Positions 26,316-39,156 of a stretch of DNA of 64,000 nucleotides are shown here, one piece after another. Numbering within the stretch: position 1 is the stretch's first letter; every line of letters begins with the position of its first letter. The translations under genes were made by a program, and so were the position numbers. The notes beneath the pieces are model-generated. The model was not told the DNA's origin. It did not search any database and saw only the letters and a program-made list of their open reading frames with translations. Origin of the DNA: Bacillus sp. ISL-7 (GTDB lineage: Bacteria; Bacillota; Bacilli; Bacillales_B; DSM-18226); NCBI RefSeq assembly GCF_018613065.1, contig NZ_JAGGQW010000047.1:1-64000 (forward strand). The letters are read 5' to 3'.

Positions 26316-27737
26316 TTATCTAACCTCCTGTGCTGCAGAGAATTGACGGACATCAACGAAGTGGCCTGCAACAGCCGCAGCGGCTGCCATTTCAGGACTG
26401 ACCAGATGGGTTCTGGCCCCGTTACCTTGGCGCCCTTCAAAATTTCGGTTAGAAGTGGATGCGCAGCGTTCCCCCGGTGGAACGATATCATCATTCATCG
26501 CAAGGCACATGCTGCATCCTGCTTCGCGCCATTCAAAGCCTGCATCTGTAAAGACTTTATCAAGTCCTTCTTTTTCTGCCGCAAGCTTAACGCTAAATGA
26601 ACCAGGAACAACGATGGCGGTAACAGATGGGCTGACCTTTAAGCCCCGTATAACCTCAGCTGCACTTCGTAAGTCGCTTATGCGCGAATTTGTGCAAGAA
26701 CCGATGAAAACATGGTCAATTTTTACACTTGAAATAGGCTGACCTGCTTCAAGACCCATGTATTCAAGCGCACGGTTAATCTCGTCCTTCTCGCTTGTCT
26801 TCTCAGTTTCATCAGGGTTTGGTACATTGGAAGTAATTGGAATACACATTCCTGGATTTGTTCCCCACGTTACCTGTGGTTCAACTTCGGCTGCTTCAAT
26901 TTCAACAACCCGATCATAGGCAGCATCTTCATCCGTAGCAAGAGCCTTCCATTGTGCAACTGCTTCTTCAAACGCTTCGTCTTGAGGGACATGCCGTCTT
27001 CCTCTTAAGTATTCAAAAGTGGTTTCATCCGGAGTAATAAGCCCGGCTCTAGCACCCGCCTCAATGGACATGTTACAAACGGTCATTCGTTCTTCCATGG
27101 AGAGGGCGCGGATGGCTTCACCTGTATATTCCATCACATAGCCAGTTCCAAATTGGACACCGAATTTACCGATAATGGCAAGAATTAAGTCTTTAGCAGT
27201 TACGCCAGTACCTAGCTTTCCGTTCACTTTGACATTTAACGTTTTAGGCGGTGCTTGCCAAAGTGTTTGTGTTGCAAGAACATGCTCGACCTCACTTGTA
27301 CCAATTCCAAAAGCAAGTGCACCAAATGCACCATGTGTAGAGGTATGACTATCACCGCAAACAATCGTTTTACCAGGCTGGGTAAGACCAAGTTCAGGTC
27401 CAATTACATGGACAATCCCGTTATCAGGATGATGAATATCAGCGAGTGTAATCCCGAATTCCTGACAATTCTCTTGCAGTGTATCGATTTGTTTTTTTGA
27501 AATAGGGTCATTGATAACAAGACGCTGGCGAGTTGGAACATTATGATCCATCGTTGCGAAAGTAAGGTCCGGTCGTCGCACCTTGCGCCCGTTCATTCGC
27601 AAGCCCTCAAATGCCTGAGGAGAGGTTACTTCGTGAACAAGGTGTAAATCAATATATAATAAATCCGGCTTTCCTTCTTCTTGATGTACAACATGCTTTT
27701 CCCAAATTTTTTGGATAATATTTTTTGGAGTTTGCAT
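26316..27737 (-). CDS. leuC: 3-isopropylmalate dehydratase large subunit
   Basis: A 473-residue aconitase-type iron-sulfur enzyme. Cluster ligands lie in [13 protein letters not shown] and [12 protein letters not shown], and the substrate loop in [26 protein letters not shown]. The ATG with AGGAAGG upstream is preferred; the frame is open 48 nt further. A strong hairpin lies between leuB and this gene. Confidence 0.97.
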   Translation of the reverse strand: MQTPKNIIQKIWEKHVVHQEEGKPDLLYIDLHLVHEVTSPQAFEGLRMNGRKVRRPDLTFATMDHNVPTRQRLVINDPISKKQIDTLQENCQEFGITLADIHHPDNGIVHVIGPELGLTQPGKTIVCGDSHTSTHGAFGALAFGIGTSEVEHVLATQTLWQAPPKTLNVKVNGKLGTGVTAKDLILAIIGKFGVQFGTGYVMEYTGEAIRALSMEERMTVCNMSIEAGARAGLITPDETTFEYLRGRRHVPQDEAFEEAVAQWKALATDEDAAYDRVVEIEAAEVEPQVTWGTNPGMCIPITSNVPNPDETEKTSEKDEINRALEYMGLEAGQPISSVKIDHVFIGSCTNSRISDLRSAAEVIRGLKVSPSVTAIVVPGSFSVKLAAEKEGLDKVFTDAGFEWREAGCSMCLAMNDDIVPPGERCASTSNRNFEGRQGNGARTHLVSPEMAAAAAVAGHFVDVRQFSAAQEVR

Positions 27738-27804
27738 AGCGTCCTTCCTCACATTTATGAATTTTATTGTATGACTAACTAACAATTATTTTGGATAAAT
27801 TTAG

Positions 27805-27833
27805 GGGTAAATCGCAACAAAGACGATTTACCC
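27805..27833 (-). other. Intercistronic hairpin between leuB and leuC
   Basis: A perfect 10-bp stem, GGGTAAATCG/CGATTTACCC, with a 9-nt loop. No T-run follows on the minus strand, so it looks like an mRNA processing or stability element and not a terminator. Confidence 0.65.
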
Positions 27834-27846
27834 ACCCAATCAATCA

Positions 27847-28953
27847 TTAAAAATAACAGCTGGCGATACATTTCGAAGCGTTTTGCGATTTAATATAATC
27901 TGCAATAAGCTTCGTCATTTCCGCTGTCCCAACAAGGCGTCCATTTGCAACTTGAAGATCGCCTGTGTGGAAGCCAGCATCTAAAACAGATTGGACTGCA
28001 TCTTCAATCACTTTTGCTTCGTCATTCAATTGGAATGAATAGCGGAGCATCAGTGCTGCAGACAAAATCATTGCAACTGGATTGGCTATACCCTTACCAG
28101 CGATATCTGGGGCAGAGCCATGAACAGGCTCATAAAGACCAACGCCATTTTCATTTAAACTAGCAGAAGGAAGCATACCAAGTGATCCTGTGATAACAGA
28201 GGCTTCATCGCTTAAAATATCACCAAATAGATTCTCCGTTACAATTACGTCGAACTGAGTTGGGTTAGTGATTAATTTCATAGCAGCAGCATCTACTAAA
28301 ACATGTTCAACGGCTACATCTGGATACTGAGCTTTTTTCTCTTCGACAATTTCGCGCCATAGCTTACTGGATTCAAGTACATTTGCTTTATCAACCGAAG
28401 TAAGATGACCGCTGCGCTGCTGGGCTGCTTGAAAGCCCTTATCAACAATTCTTTCAATCTCTTGGCGAGAGTAAACAAGTGTGTCTACAACGGTGTTTCC
28501 GTTGTCGCGGCGTTCACTTGGTGTTCCGAAATAAAGGCCGCCAGTTAATTCACGAACGATAAGGAGGTCGCTCCCAGAGACTACTTCTTCCTTTAAGGGT
28601 GATGCATGAAGAAGGTTTTTAAATCCTTTGATCGGCCTTAAATTCGCATATAAATCAAGTGCCTTCCGGATTCCAAGCAAGCCTCGTTCAGGACGTAAAT
28701 GGGAGGGATTGGTATCCCATTTTGGCCCCCCAACAGCACCCAGCAAGACCGCATCTGCCTGTTTACAAGCATTAACGGTTGTTTCAGGAAGCGGTGTGCC
28801 GTAAAGGTCAATGGCTGCTCCTCCGATTTCATGGCTTTCAAAGCTAAAAGTATGATTGTATTCTTCAGCAATTGCATTTAACACGTCTTTTGCAGAGTTA
28901 ATAACTTCCTTACCAATGCCATCACCGGGAAGTAAGACAATTCGTTTTTTCAT
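27847..28953 (-). CDS. leuB: 3-isopropylmalate dehydrogenase
   Basis: A 368-residue NAD-dependent decarboxylating dehydrogenase forming 2-oxoisocaproate. Start at MKKRIVLLPGDGIGKEV, about 10 nt after AGGAGG. Active-site loops VRELTGGLYFG near residue 137, VLVDAAAMKLI and TENLFGDILSDEA near 240 are intact, as is GSAPDIAGKGIANP. Confidence 0.97.
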   Translation of the reverse strand: MKKRIVLLPGDGIGKEVINSAKDVLNAIAEEYNHTFSFESHEIGGAAIDLYGTPLPETTVNACKQADAVLLGAVGGPKWDTNPSHLRPERGLLGIRKALDLYANLRPIKGFKNLLHASPLKEEVVSGSDLLIVRELTGGLYFGTPSERRDNGNTVVDTLVYSRQEIERIVDKGFQAAQQRSGHLTSVDKANVLESSKLWREIVEEKKAQYPDVAVEHVLVDAAAMKLITNPTQFDVIVTENLFGDILSDEASVITGSLGMLPSASLNENGVGLYEPVHGSAPDIAGKGIANPVAMILSAALMLRYSFQLNDEAKVIEDAVQSVLDAGFHTGDLQVANGRLVGTAEMTKLIADYIKSQNASKCIASCYF

Positions 28954-28986
28954 TAGAAGCAACCTCCTCATTTTTTGTTTGATTTT

Positions 28987-31555
<2,569 letters not shown>

Positions 31556-31579
31556 CTATCATCCTTTCAAGGTAAATTA

Positions 31580-32101
31580 TTATTTTAGTAGGGTGTGGTG
31601 AGTTAGTTCGTTTACGTGCGGTTGATGCCCGCGTAAAAGGGCGGTCAACCCTGTTCTGGCAATCTCTTTAATTCCATAAGGGCGAAGCAATTCTAGTAAT
31701 GCATCGACTTTTTCAGGTTTGCCGGTGATTTGAATGGTTAAGCTATCCTTACTTACGTCAATAACAATCGCACGAAATGGATCAATAATTCCGTTAATCT
31801 CACTGCGGAGCTGGCTGCTGCTGGCTACTTTAATCAAGGCCAATTCGCGGACAACGACTGCTTTATCAGTGATATCAGAAACTTTTAAAACATCAATCTG
31901 TTTATTGAGTTGCTTTGTCACTTGTTCGAGACGCTGTTCATCCTCAATCTCGACAACCAGGGTCATTCTTGAAACACCTTCCGTTTCTGTTGGACCAACG
32001 GAAATACTTTCAATATTGAATTGCCGTCTTTGCAAAAGTCCAGTAACGCGGTTGAGTACACCGGCTCGATCCTGAACGGTTGCGGTTATGATTCGCTTCA
32101 T
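31580..32101 (-). CDS. ilvN: Acetolactate synthase regulatory (small) subunit
   Basis: A 173-residue subunit with an N-terminal ACT domain ([21 protein letters not shown]) that gives valine feedback inhibition, followed by the ALS_ss_C domain. Also named ilvH in Bacillus. Its start overlaps the ilvB stop by 4 nt. Confidence 0.96.
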   Translation of the reverse strand: MKRIITATVQDRAGVLNRVTGLLQRRQFNIESISVGPTETEGVSRMTLVVEIEDEQRLEQVTKQLNKQIDVLKVSDITDKAVVVRELALIKVASSSQLRSEINGIIDPFRAIVIDVSKDSLTIQITGKPEKVDALLELLRPYGIKEIARTGLTALLRGHQPHVNELTHHTLLK

Positions 32102-33825
32102 GGTTTCACCCCAATCATTTCATGGATTCCTTTGCCAGGGGCAATCATTGGGAATACTTTCTCTTGTTGAAGTACACGGCAATCAACTAATACCGGGCCA
32201 TTATGAGCAAATACTTCCGGTAAAACAGTGATCAGTTCTTCTTGATTATTAACTTGATAACCCTTAATCGAATAGCTGTCTGCAAGTTTGACAAAATCAG
32301 GCTGTGTATGCAGGATCGATTCTGAAATACGGTTTCCGTGTAATAGTTCCTGCCATTGGCGAACCATTCCAAGTGCGCCGTTGTTGACAATAATGATTTT
32401 TACAGGAAGGTTTCTTTCATAAATAATCGATAATTCCTGAAGTGTCATTTGAAAACCGCCATCTCCAACAATTGCAACAACGGTACTATCCGGTGCGGCA
32501 ATTTGTGCGCCAATCGCAGCAGGGAAGCCAAAGCCCATTGTTCCAAGTCCGCCAGAGGTAATCCAGCGGTGCGGCTCTTTAAAAGTGTAATACTGTGCTG
32601 CCCACATTTGGTGCTGCCCTACATCGGTTGCGACGATGGCGTCACCGTTCGTTACTTTATGGACTGCTTCAATGACCCATTGCGGACACATTCCGTTCGG
32701 ATCATGCTTATACCAAAGTGGATATTCCTGCTTGTTTTGGCTCAGTTTTTCCAGCCATTCAGCAGAATTTGGTGATTCAATCGCTTGATCAAGCAGTTCA
32801 GTAAGTGCCTCTTTCGTATCAGAAACGATTGGGAGATTTGTTGGAATATTTTTACCAATTTCTGCTGGATCGATGTCAATATGGGCAACCTTCGCAAAAG
32901 GTGCGAAGTGTTTAAGATTACCTGTTAGTCTGTCATCGAAGCGGGCTCCAAAATTGATAAGCAGATCACATTCGTAAATGGCCATGTTAGCTGCATATGT
33001 TCCGTGCATTCCACCCATTCCTAACGAGAGGGGATGATCTGCCGGAAAAGTACCAAGTCCAAGTAAAGTTGTGACCACCGGGATCTGGTGTTTTTCCGCC
33101 AAAGCAGTTAGTTCAGCAGATGCTTTCCCATGGAGAACACCTGCGCCTGAAAGAATTACAGGCTTGATAGCTTTTGAAATTGAATCGGCAAGTTTTTTAA
33201 TTTGTAATGGATTTGGCTTTGTTGTTGGCTGGTATCCAGGTAAATTTATGCTTGCTTCTTCTGGTTCCTCAGTTAAAAATCCTGCGGAAATATCTTTAGG
33301 GACATCGACTAAGACGGGCCCTGGTCGTCCAGTAGAAGCGATATGAAAAGCTTCTTTGACGATGCGTGGTAAGTCCTCGATAGATTGTACCTGATAGTTA
33401 TGTTTCGTGATTGGTGTTGTAATCGCCATAACATCGGCTTCTTGAAAGGCGTCTGTTCCGATGACGCTTCGTGCAACCTGGCCGGTGAAAATAACAAGTG
33501 GCAGGGAATCCATCATCGCATCGGTTATCCCAGTCACAAGATTGGTTGCCCCAGGTCCTGATGTGGCGAGAACGACTCCAGGTTTCCCTGTAACTCGGGC
33601 ATACCCTTCAGCTGCATGGATCATTCCTTGTTCATGTCGGAAGAGAACATGCTTGATTGTACCCTGGGCGCGGTAAATGGCATCATAGATTGGAAGGACG
33701 GCACCCCCGGGATATCCAAACAGCGTTTCCACACCTTCCTTTTTCAGTAAGTCGATGAGAAGGTCTGCACCGGTTCTCGGCTCTGTTGTAGTTTGGACCT
33801 CAAGCTTTTTTGCTTCTACTTTCAC
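32098..33825 (-). CDS. ilvB: Acetolactate synthase catalytic subunit
   Basis: A 575-residue ThDP and FAD enzyme forming acetolactate or acetohydroxybutyrate. The catalytic Glu is in [19 protein letters not shown] near residue 64, and the ThDP motif starts [12 protein letters not shown] near 440 and ends [15 protein letters not shown]. It is the first gene after the T-box leader. Rossmann-like middle domain normal. Confidence 0.97.
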   Translation of the reverse strand: MKVEAKKLEVQTTTEPRTGADLLIDLLKKEGVETLFGYPGGAVLPIYDAIYRAQGTIKHVLFRHEQGMIHAAEGYARVTGKPGVVLATSGPGATNLVTGITDAMMDSLPLVIFTGQVARSVIGTDAFQEADVMAITTPITKHNYQVQSIEDLPRIVKEAFHIASTGRPGPVLVDVPKDISAGFLTEEPEEASINLPGYQPTTKPNPLQIKKLADSISKAIKPVILSGAGVLHGKASAELTALAEKHQIPVVTTLLGLGTFPADHPLSLGMGGMHGTYAANMAIYECDLLINFGARFDDRLTGNLKHFAPFAKVAHIDIDPAEIGKNIPTNLPIVSDTKEALTELLDQAIESPNSAEWLEKLSQNKQEYPLWYKHDPNGMCPQWVIEAVHKVTNGDAIVATDVGQHQMWAAQYYTFKEPHRWITSGGLGTMGFGFPAAIGAQIAAPDSTVVAIVGDGGFQMTLQELSIIYERNLPVKIIIVNNGALGMVRQWQELLHGNRISESILHTQPDFVKLADSYSIKGYQVNNQEELITVLPEVFAHNGPVLVDCRVLQQEKVFPMIAPGKGIHEMIGVKP

Positions 33826-33913
33826 GTCATAATCCCTCCTTAAGGGTAAAATTGAATGTAGATGTCGGAAAATAGTGATTTGTTATTTTTGTATTATAAT
33901 ATAGAAATTTGTA

Positions 33914-33928
33914 AATAAACAGAAAATT
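33914..33928 (-). promoter_or_regulatory. CodY-like box in the ilvB leader
   Basis: On the minus strand AATTTTCTGTTTATT matches the CodY consensus AATTTTCWGAAAATT at 12 of 15 positions. It lies between the T-box terminator and ilvB, just before a TATAAT. CodY represses ilv-leu in Bacillus; binding here is inference. Confidence 0.4.
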
Positions 33929-33975
33929 TTGTTGGTAAAACGTCGGAATTTGACAATAAATCTTTATGCATAGTT

Positions 33976-34297
33976 AAAAAGGCCCATTCTCCACGAATTA
34001 ACTGCAAAAACGAAAACATAAGCAGAATAATCGGGGAGAAAAGGCCTTTCATTTTCTCGGTACCACCCGGTTTTACAGTATCCTTACGAATACTGCCTTA
34101 TGAAGCGATCCACGAAAGCATAGAACGCTTCTTTTTGTAACAGGTGCTCAAAGATATGCACCCGATTGAGCCTACTAAAGTCAGGACCGTTCAGCTCAAC
34201 ACTCAGGGATGATGTCGGAATAAGTTGTATTACTGGGCTTCCAGCAACCCCAGCTCTCTGAAAATACTAAATCTTATTCCTTTATTCCCGTCATCGA
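33976..34297 (-). ncRNA. T-box riboswitch, isoleucine type, upstream of ilvB
   Basis: Read on the minus strand: base stem GATGA/TCATC and GGGA/TCCC, upper stem GGAATAAG/CTTATTCC, and the conserved stem-I element AGAGAGCTGGGGTTGCTGG. The 3' side of the specifier loop reads GAC-ATC-A, so the specifier codon is ATC (Ile). The T-box itself, CCGGGTGGTACCGAG, lies at 34056-34070. A terminator, GGCC-TTTTCTCC/GGAGAA-GGCC, ends in TTTTT at 33976-33980. Uncharged tRNA-Ile should allow transcription of ilvB-leuD. A TTGACA hexamer lies at 34315-34320 without a convincing -10. Confidence 0.9.
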
Positions 34298-34397
34298 TTT
34301 ATTCGCTATTTTTTTGTCAAAAGATCTTTATTTAACGCCAATAATACCTTAACTTCCTTAGGAAGGGGAGGGGTACTACGAATTCCCATTGGTATTT

Positions 34398-36068
34398 CTA
34401 AAATTTCATGATCCCGCCAGTATTAGCAGATGTAACGAGTTTTGCATATTTTGCAAGGTAACCTGTTTTGATTTTTGGCTCTGGTTTCACCCATGCCTTA
34501 CGTCTTTCTTCTAACACTTCATCATCTACAAGAAGTTCAATCGAGCGTGCTTCAAGATCAATTAAGATTTTGTCGCCATTTTCAACAAGGGCGATTGGTC
34601 CGCCTTCTGCTGCTTCAGGAGAGATATGACCGATGGAGATACCACGGCTAGCTCCCGAGAAGCGTCCATCTGTAATTAGGGCAACTTCTTTACCTAATCC
34701 ACGACCCATAATCGCGGAAGTAGGTGCAAGCATTTCAGGCATTCCTGGACCGCCTTTTGGACCTTCATAGCGGATAACCACCACGTGTCCAGCTTGAACA
34801 GTACCGTTATTAATATTTTCTTGTGCTTCATCTTGGGATTCAAAGACAATTGCTTCACCCAGGAATTTTTTAATGGATGGATCTACTGCACCAACTTTGA
34901 TAACACTTCCATCTGGAGCAATGTTTCCATAAAGGATGGATAATCCACCCACAGGGCTATATGGATAGTCTTTACTCCGGATGACATTTTCATTCGTGAT
35001 TGTTGCATCCTTCACATTTTCAGCAAGGGTTTTTCCAGTAATAGTTAAGCAATTATCATGTAAGGCGCCTTCAACTTTATAAAGCTCATTGATAATGGCA
35101 CTAACACCGCCTGCATGATGAATATCTTCCATTGAATAATCGGATGCCGGCATTATTTTTGCTAAATAAGGTACTCTTTCAGCAATGCTGTTAACATCAC
35201 GTAAATCATAATCAATCCCAGCCTCATGAGCGATAGCTAGTGTATGAAGAACCGTGTTGGTTGAACCACCCATGGCCATATCTAAAGCAAATGCGTTATC
35301 GATTGCTTCTTTTGTAATGATGTCACGTGGACGAATATCCTGTTTCACTAATTCAACTAAATGCTTTGCAGCTTGGCGAATTAATTCATGCCTTTGATCT
35401 GAAGTTGCTACAATTGTTCCGTTTCCAGGAACAGTCATTCCTAATACTTCCATCAGACAGTTCATTGAGTTGGCTGTAAACATCCCTGAACATGACCCGC
35501 AAGTAGGGCAGGCATTGTTTTCGATGTCAAGCAGTTCCTGTTGGCTGATTGTACCGTTATGGTAAGCTCCAACACCTTCAAATACAGAAGTAAGAGAAAG
35601 GTTCTTTCCAGTCGAAGGCGAAACACCTGCTTCCATCGGTCCACCTGATACAAATACAGAAGGGACGTTTGTTCTCGCTGCTGCCATTAACATGCCAGGT
35701 GTAATCTTGTCACAGTTTGGAATGTAAAAAACACCATCGAACCAATGAGCATTAATCACGGTTTCGGCACTATCGGCGATAAGCTCGCGACTTGGAAGGG
35801 AATATCGCATCCCAATATGTCCCATCGCAATGCCATCATCCACACCAATCGTATTGAATTCAAATGGAATACCGCCAGCCTCACGGATGGCCTCTTTTAC
35901 AATCTCACCGAAATGATTAAGGTGTTTGTGTCCTGGAATAATTTCAATAAACGAGTTACATACGCCGATAAACGGCTTTTCAAGATCACTCGTTTTTACC
36001 CCTGTTGCATATAAAAGGCTACGGTGGGGTGCCCGATCAATTCCCTTTTTAATCATATCGCTTCGCAT
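34398..36068 (-). CDS. ilvD: Dihydroxy-acid dehydratase
   Basis: A 556-residue iron-sulfur dehydratase making the 2-oxo acids of Ile, Val and Leu synthesis. Cluster Cys residues are visible in [11 protein letters not shown] near residue 120 and [20 protein letters not shown] near 190, plus [19 protein letters not shown] near 465. It lies between ilvE and the T-box leader, so it is transcribed from the ilvE promoter and not from the T-box transcript. Confidence 0.97.
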   Translation of the reverse strand: MRSDMIKKGIDRAPHRSLLYATGVKTSDLEKPFIGVCNSFIEIIPGHKHLNHFGEIVKEAIREAGGIPFEFNTIGVDDGIAMGHIGMRYSLPSRELIADSAETVINAHWFDGVFYIPNCDKITPGMLMAAARTNVPSVFVSGGPMEAGVSPSTGKNLSLTSVFEGVGAYHNGTISQQELLDIENNACPTCGSCSGMFTANSMNCLMEVLGMTVPGNGTIVATSDQRHELIRQAAKHLVELVKQDIRPRDIITKEAIDNAFALDMAMGGSTNTVLHTLAIAHEAGIDYDLRDVNSIAERVPYLAKIMPASDYSMEDIHHAGGVSAIINELYKVEGALHDNCLTITGKTLAENVKDATITNENVIRSKDYPYSPVGGLSILYGNIAPDGSVIKVGAVDPSIKKFLGEAIVFESQDEAQENINNGTVQAGHVVVIRYEGPKGGPGMPEMLAPTSAIMGRGLGKEVALITDGRFSGASRGISIGHISPEAAEGGPIALVENGDKILIDLEARSIELLVDDEVLEERRKAWVKPEPKIKTGYLAKYAKLVTSANTGGIMKF

Positions 36069-36081
36069 ATTAATTTAGCTC

Positions 36082-36990
36082 CTAACTGACGATTGCATGG
36101 TTTGAACCTGTCGGGTAACAAGCCACTCCGTCTGTTGTTACAATTTTCCTGAATTCTTCTAAAAGAACTTTAGTAACCTCACCAGGTTTTCCATCACTAA
36201 TTTTACGGCCATCCACATCAATAACTGCAATTACTTCTACAGCTGTGCCGGTTAAGAACACCTCATCAGCCACATAGACATCATGTCTTGTAAATGGTGA
36301 TTCACGGACTTCAAAGCCCTTGTCTCTTGCAATATCTAGGATAGCGTTTCGGGTAATTCCTTCTAACGCCCCCAAATAAACAGGCGGGGTATAGATGGCA
36401 CCATTTTTTACAATAAAGATATTGTCAGCTGAGCCTTCAGTAACATAACCTTGATCATTAAGCATTAATGCTTCCTCAACGCCAGCTTGATTAGCCTCTA
36501 ATTTTACAAGAATATTATTTAAATAGTTAAGTGATTTAATCTGTGGGCTTAGGACATCTGGGCGATTCCTTCGACTCGCAACAGATGCAATTTTAATTCC
36601 ACGTTCGTAATACTCTTTAGGATACATGCTAAGTTCTTCAGCAATAATAATGACGCTTGGTATCGAGCAGGAAGAAGGGTCTAGGCCGAGATTCCCTTTT
36701 CCACGGGAAACAACGACACGAATATAGGCGCTTTCTAGCTGATTTTTTATAATTGTCTCTACGATTAATTGAGTCATTTCCTCCTGTGTGTATGGAATAT
36801 TCAGCATAATGGATTGTGCTGATTCATACAGTCTTTTCAGGTGAGCATCGAGTCTAAAGACGTTTCCACTATAAACGCGTATGCCTTCAAACACACCATC
36901 ACCATATAAAAAACCATGATCGAAAACTGAAACTACAGCATCTTCTTTCTTGACGAACTCGCCGCCAAGGAAAATCCATTGACTCCCCAA
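36082..36990 (-). CDS. ilvE: Branched-chain amino acid aminotransferase
   Basis: A 302-residue fold-type IV PLP aminotransferase. The TTG start is preferred because GAGGAG precedes it and relatives start with the following SQWIFLGGEFV segment; the frame is open 48 nt upstream. Motifs are FDHGFLYGDGVFEGIRVY near residue 25, the PLP Lys in IKSLNYLNNIL, and EGSADNIFIV. It catalyses the last step for Ile, Val and Leu. Co-transcribed with ilvD, separated by 13 nt. Confidence 0.95.
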   Translation of the reverse strand: MGSQWIFLGGEFVKKEDAVVSVFDHGFLYGDGVFEGIRVYSGNVFRLDAHLKRLYESAQSIMLNIPYTQEEMTQLIVETIIKNQLESAYIRVVVSRGKGNLGLDPSSCSIPSVIIIAEELSMYPKEYYERGIKIASVASRRNRPDVLSPQIKSLNYLNNILVKLEANQAGVEEALMLNDQGYVTEGSADNIFIVKNGAIYTPPVYLGALEGITRNAILDIARDKGFEVRESPFTRHDVYVADEVFLTGTAVEVIAVIDVDGRKISDGKPGEVTKVLLEEFRKIVTTDGVACYPTGSNHAIVS

Positions 36991-37045
36991 CCTAACCACT
37001 CCTCTTTTGTGATAGAACGCTTTTAAATGACTAAACAAATTTTTT

Positions 37046-37093
37046 AAAAAGAATTGCCATACCCATCTCCAAATGGTGAGGAGCTATGGCAGT
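37046..37093 (-). terminator. Attenuator-like hairpin in the ilvE leader
   Basis: Minus strand: TGCCATA/TATGGCA stem with an inner CTCC/GGAG helix, then a T-run (TTCTTTTT). It lies between the ilvE promoter and the ilvE ribosome site, so it could end transcripts before ilvE. No T-box motif is present here. Confidence 0.6.
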
Positions 37094-37110
37094 TATTGAA
37101 TAGATGATTA

Positions 37111-37148
37111 TTTTCGATAATCATACAACCAATCGAAAACATGGTCAA
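37111..37148 (-). promoter_or_regulatory. ilvE-ilvD promoter with overlapping palindrome
   Basis: TTGACC (37143-37148), a 17-nt spacer and TATGAT (37120-37125) on the minus strand. An inverted repeat TTTTCGAT-N13-ATCGAAAA at 37111-37139 covers the -10 and most of the spacer and looks like an operator. Confidence 0.75.
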
Positions 37149-37184
37149 TGAAAAAATCTGACAATTCAAATAAATCAAAAAAGT

Positions 37185-37199
37185 TGATAGCGTTTACAT
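37185..37199 (-). promoter_or_regulatory. Catabolite-responsive element (cre) upstream of ilvE
   Basis: Minus-strand ATGTAAACGCTATCA fits the cre consensus WTGNAANCGNNWNCW at every position. It lies about 40 bp upstream of the -35, a position used by CcpA for activation in Bacillus ilv-leu. Confidence 0.7.
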
Positions 37200-37356
37200 T
37201 ATTGTAGTGATAAGGAAAACAGCGAAAAAAATTTTTTTGAAATTTTTTTATTTGTAGGTTATTTTGTCCTCGAAACGGGGGGAATATTCAGAGGTAAGTA
37301 AGATGGTGGTGTTGCAAAGTGAATTATATTTCAAACTTAAAATTTTTAATTCTAGA

Positions 37357-37384
37357 CAAAAAAACACTAGTTTAAAATAGTGTT
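37357..37384 (-). terminator. Terminator of the exonuclease gene
   Basis: Minus-strand AACACTA/TAGTGTT perfect stem followed by a T-run, just after the stop. Confidence 0.9.
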
Positions 37385-37391
37385 CTTATGA

Positions 37392-38123
37392 TCAAAGCTT
37401 TGCAAGATGTTCATATACTTCTCGTAAATTACTATATCCGTTTTTTTGAGCTATTTTTAAATAGCTGGACCAAATTTGCGCTGTCATGATTGCATCGCCA
37501 AGTGCATGGTGGCGATCTTTTATAACAATCCCACATTTATGGCAGACTTCTTCTAGTGGTAATGATTTCATAGATGAATCTGATAGACGAATTAAGAAGG
37601 AGGTATCGATGATTCGATGTTCAAATCGTGCCTTTAACAGATCCCATGTCATTTTTTGCATAAAGGACTTTTCATGTTTAGAGTGATGTGCGACAAGGAT
37701 ATGGCTTTGTGCATACTTAAAAAATTGAATTAAGACATCCCTGGCATCCGGAGCATCCCGCAATTGATCTTCATGAATATTTGTTAAAGTTGAAATTTCT
37801 GCGGAAAGAGGAAGGTCTGATTTTACAAGTGAATAAAAAGTATGATTATCCTCGATATGCGGACCAATCATTTTTACTGCTCCGATCGAGAGGACACGAT
37901 CTCCCTTTTCTGGATAAAAACCAGTGGTTTCCAAATCAAAGACAACGACTTCTAATTCGTTAAGCGGGGTATCTAAGTTGTTTTTTACTTTCATTTCTTT
38001 CTGCAGCTGCCGGATGAACGAGAGTTGTTGTGGATAGCTTTGCCCCTGAATCCCAGCATAAATATTAGAACTGACTTTGCCGGAAATTTGCCTAAAGTAT
38101 TGTGCTAAATCATTTATTCTCAT
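37392..38123 (-). CDS. DnaQ-type 3'-5' exonuclease
   Basis: A 243-residue protein with a DEDDh exonuclease domain at about 55-225: VVVFDLETTGFYPEKGDRVL (Exo I, Asp/Glu), LVAHHSKHEKSF (Exo II region) and HHALGDAIMTAQI (Exo III, His-Asp). It resembles stand-alone epsilon-like exonucleases. The N-terminal 50 residues are an extra helical segment. It overlaps the upstream DUF294 gene by 14 nt, so the two are translated as a pair. Confidence 0.88.
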   Translation of the reverse strand: MRINDLAQYFRQISGKVSSNIYAGIQGQSYPQQLSFIRQLQKEMKVKNNLDTPLNELEVVVFDLETTGFYPEKGDRVLSIGAVKMIGPHIEDNHTFYSLVKSDLPLSAEISTLTNIHEDQLRDAPDARDVLIQFFKYAQSHILVAHHSKHEKSFMQKMTWDLLKARFEHRIIDTSFLIRLSDSSMKSLPLEEVCHKCGIVIKDRHHALGDAIMTAQIWSSYLKIAQKNGYSNLREVYEHLAKL

Positions 38124-39081
38124 GTTTTCCCTCCTTTTCTATTAATTTTCTTACGGATTGATGAAGAGTAACCCCATTTTTAATGATGTCTTTCATTTCA
38201 TTCTTTTGCTTTTTTGTTAGGATGTCGACCGGTAAATAGTGACCAGAATCATAGTCTGAGTGATTGACAAAAAGAAGACGATAGTTTAACAGTTTTAAAA
38301 ACATAGCTGTATATAAATCCTTGTCATGTATCTGTAGTTTGTTGAGCCTTGATAGGGTAGAGGTCTCCGGTAGATTTTCTTTTACTGCCAATAACCGAGC
38401 CGCATTCACATATGGAAAGAGGGCAGTCTCCTTTATATTTAGAGACCCAGTATGTACCCCGTGAGTCTCTACTAAAAGCTGACCTAATACGCCAATCCCT
38501 TTTTTGAAATGAAGAGTATTGTTTGTCATTCTTGGCAGAAGATGTTCCTTTTGAACAGTCTGATAAACAAAGGTCTTTAGTTGTTCCAAGATTTGATGCT
38601 GTCCAAAAATAGAACGACCGTCAATAATGATGAGTAGATACCGTAACGATTCCCAAGACGCCTCTTGGGCCCAGTTCTTTATTTGCTTCTCCCATTCGGA
38701 ATGGGATTTACACCAGAACGGATTGCCAGCCATGACACCGCCATCGCAATAAGGATAGCCTACTTGATAAAGACCTTTTGCAATTTCCTTTCCTAATGAC
38801 AAAAAATAAGCTTTTGCTTCTGTTGTTGGATCGAGATAAACAATGCCATGGTCTTGGTCACTCCATACAGATTGTTCGAAACGTCCAGCACTCCCCATTA
38901 CAAAGAAAGAAAAGGGAGACGGAGGAGGCCCATATCGAGCAAGAACTTCTTTCAGTGATATCTCCAATACCTGTTTAATCATGTTGTCATGAAGTTCGTT
39001 TAATTTGAAGTGATCCTGAGTAACGCGCTTCATGTGAAATTTTCTATATTCTGCAATGGCTGAGTAGGTATTATCATTCAT
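38110..39081 (-). CDS. DUF294 nucleotidyltransferase-like protein (GlnD-like N-domain)
   Basis: A 323-residue protein; start at the ATG behind GGAGGTG. Residues 65-160 form a nucleotidyltransferase-fold domain like that of GlnD: FFVMGSAGRFEQSVWSDQDHGIVY provides the G-S-x-GR and D-x-D motif. The DUF294 C-terminal helical domain follows. GlnD uridylylates PII; a substrate for this protein is not known. It lies 75 nt behind amtB and overlaps the exonuclease gene. No CBS or cyclic-nucleotide domain is attached, unlike many DUF294 proteins. Confidence 0.82.
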   Translation of the reverse strand: MNDNTYSAIAEYRKFHMKRVTQDHFKLNELHDNMIKQVLEISLKEVLARYGPPPSPFSFFVMGSAGRFEQSVWSDQDHGIVYLDPTTEAKAYFLSLGKEIAKGLYQVGYPYCDGGVMAGNPFWCKSHSEWEKQIKNWAQEASWESLRYLLIIIDGRSIFGQHQILEQLKTFVYQTVQKEHLLPRMTNNTLHFKKGIGVLGQLLVETHGVHTGSLNIKETALFPYVNAARLLAVKENLPETSTLSRLNKLQIHDKDLYTAMFLKLLNYRLLFVNHSDYDSGHYLPVDILTKKQKNEMKDIIKNGVTLHQSVRKLIEKEGKHENK

Positions 39082-39156
39082 ATTTTCACCTCCACTTAAA
39101 AAATCTAGAAAATGTGCAAGCCCTAAATAGGAGTTGCACACTTAATGTATAAAAAT

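Noticed and set aside
37044..37124. 25-codon leader peptide before ilvE
   Set aside because: Its ATG lies inside the -10 hexamer, upstream of the expected transcript start, and it has no run of Ile, Leu or Val codons.
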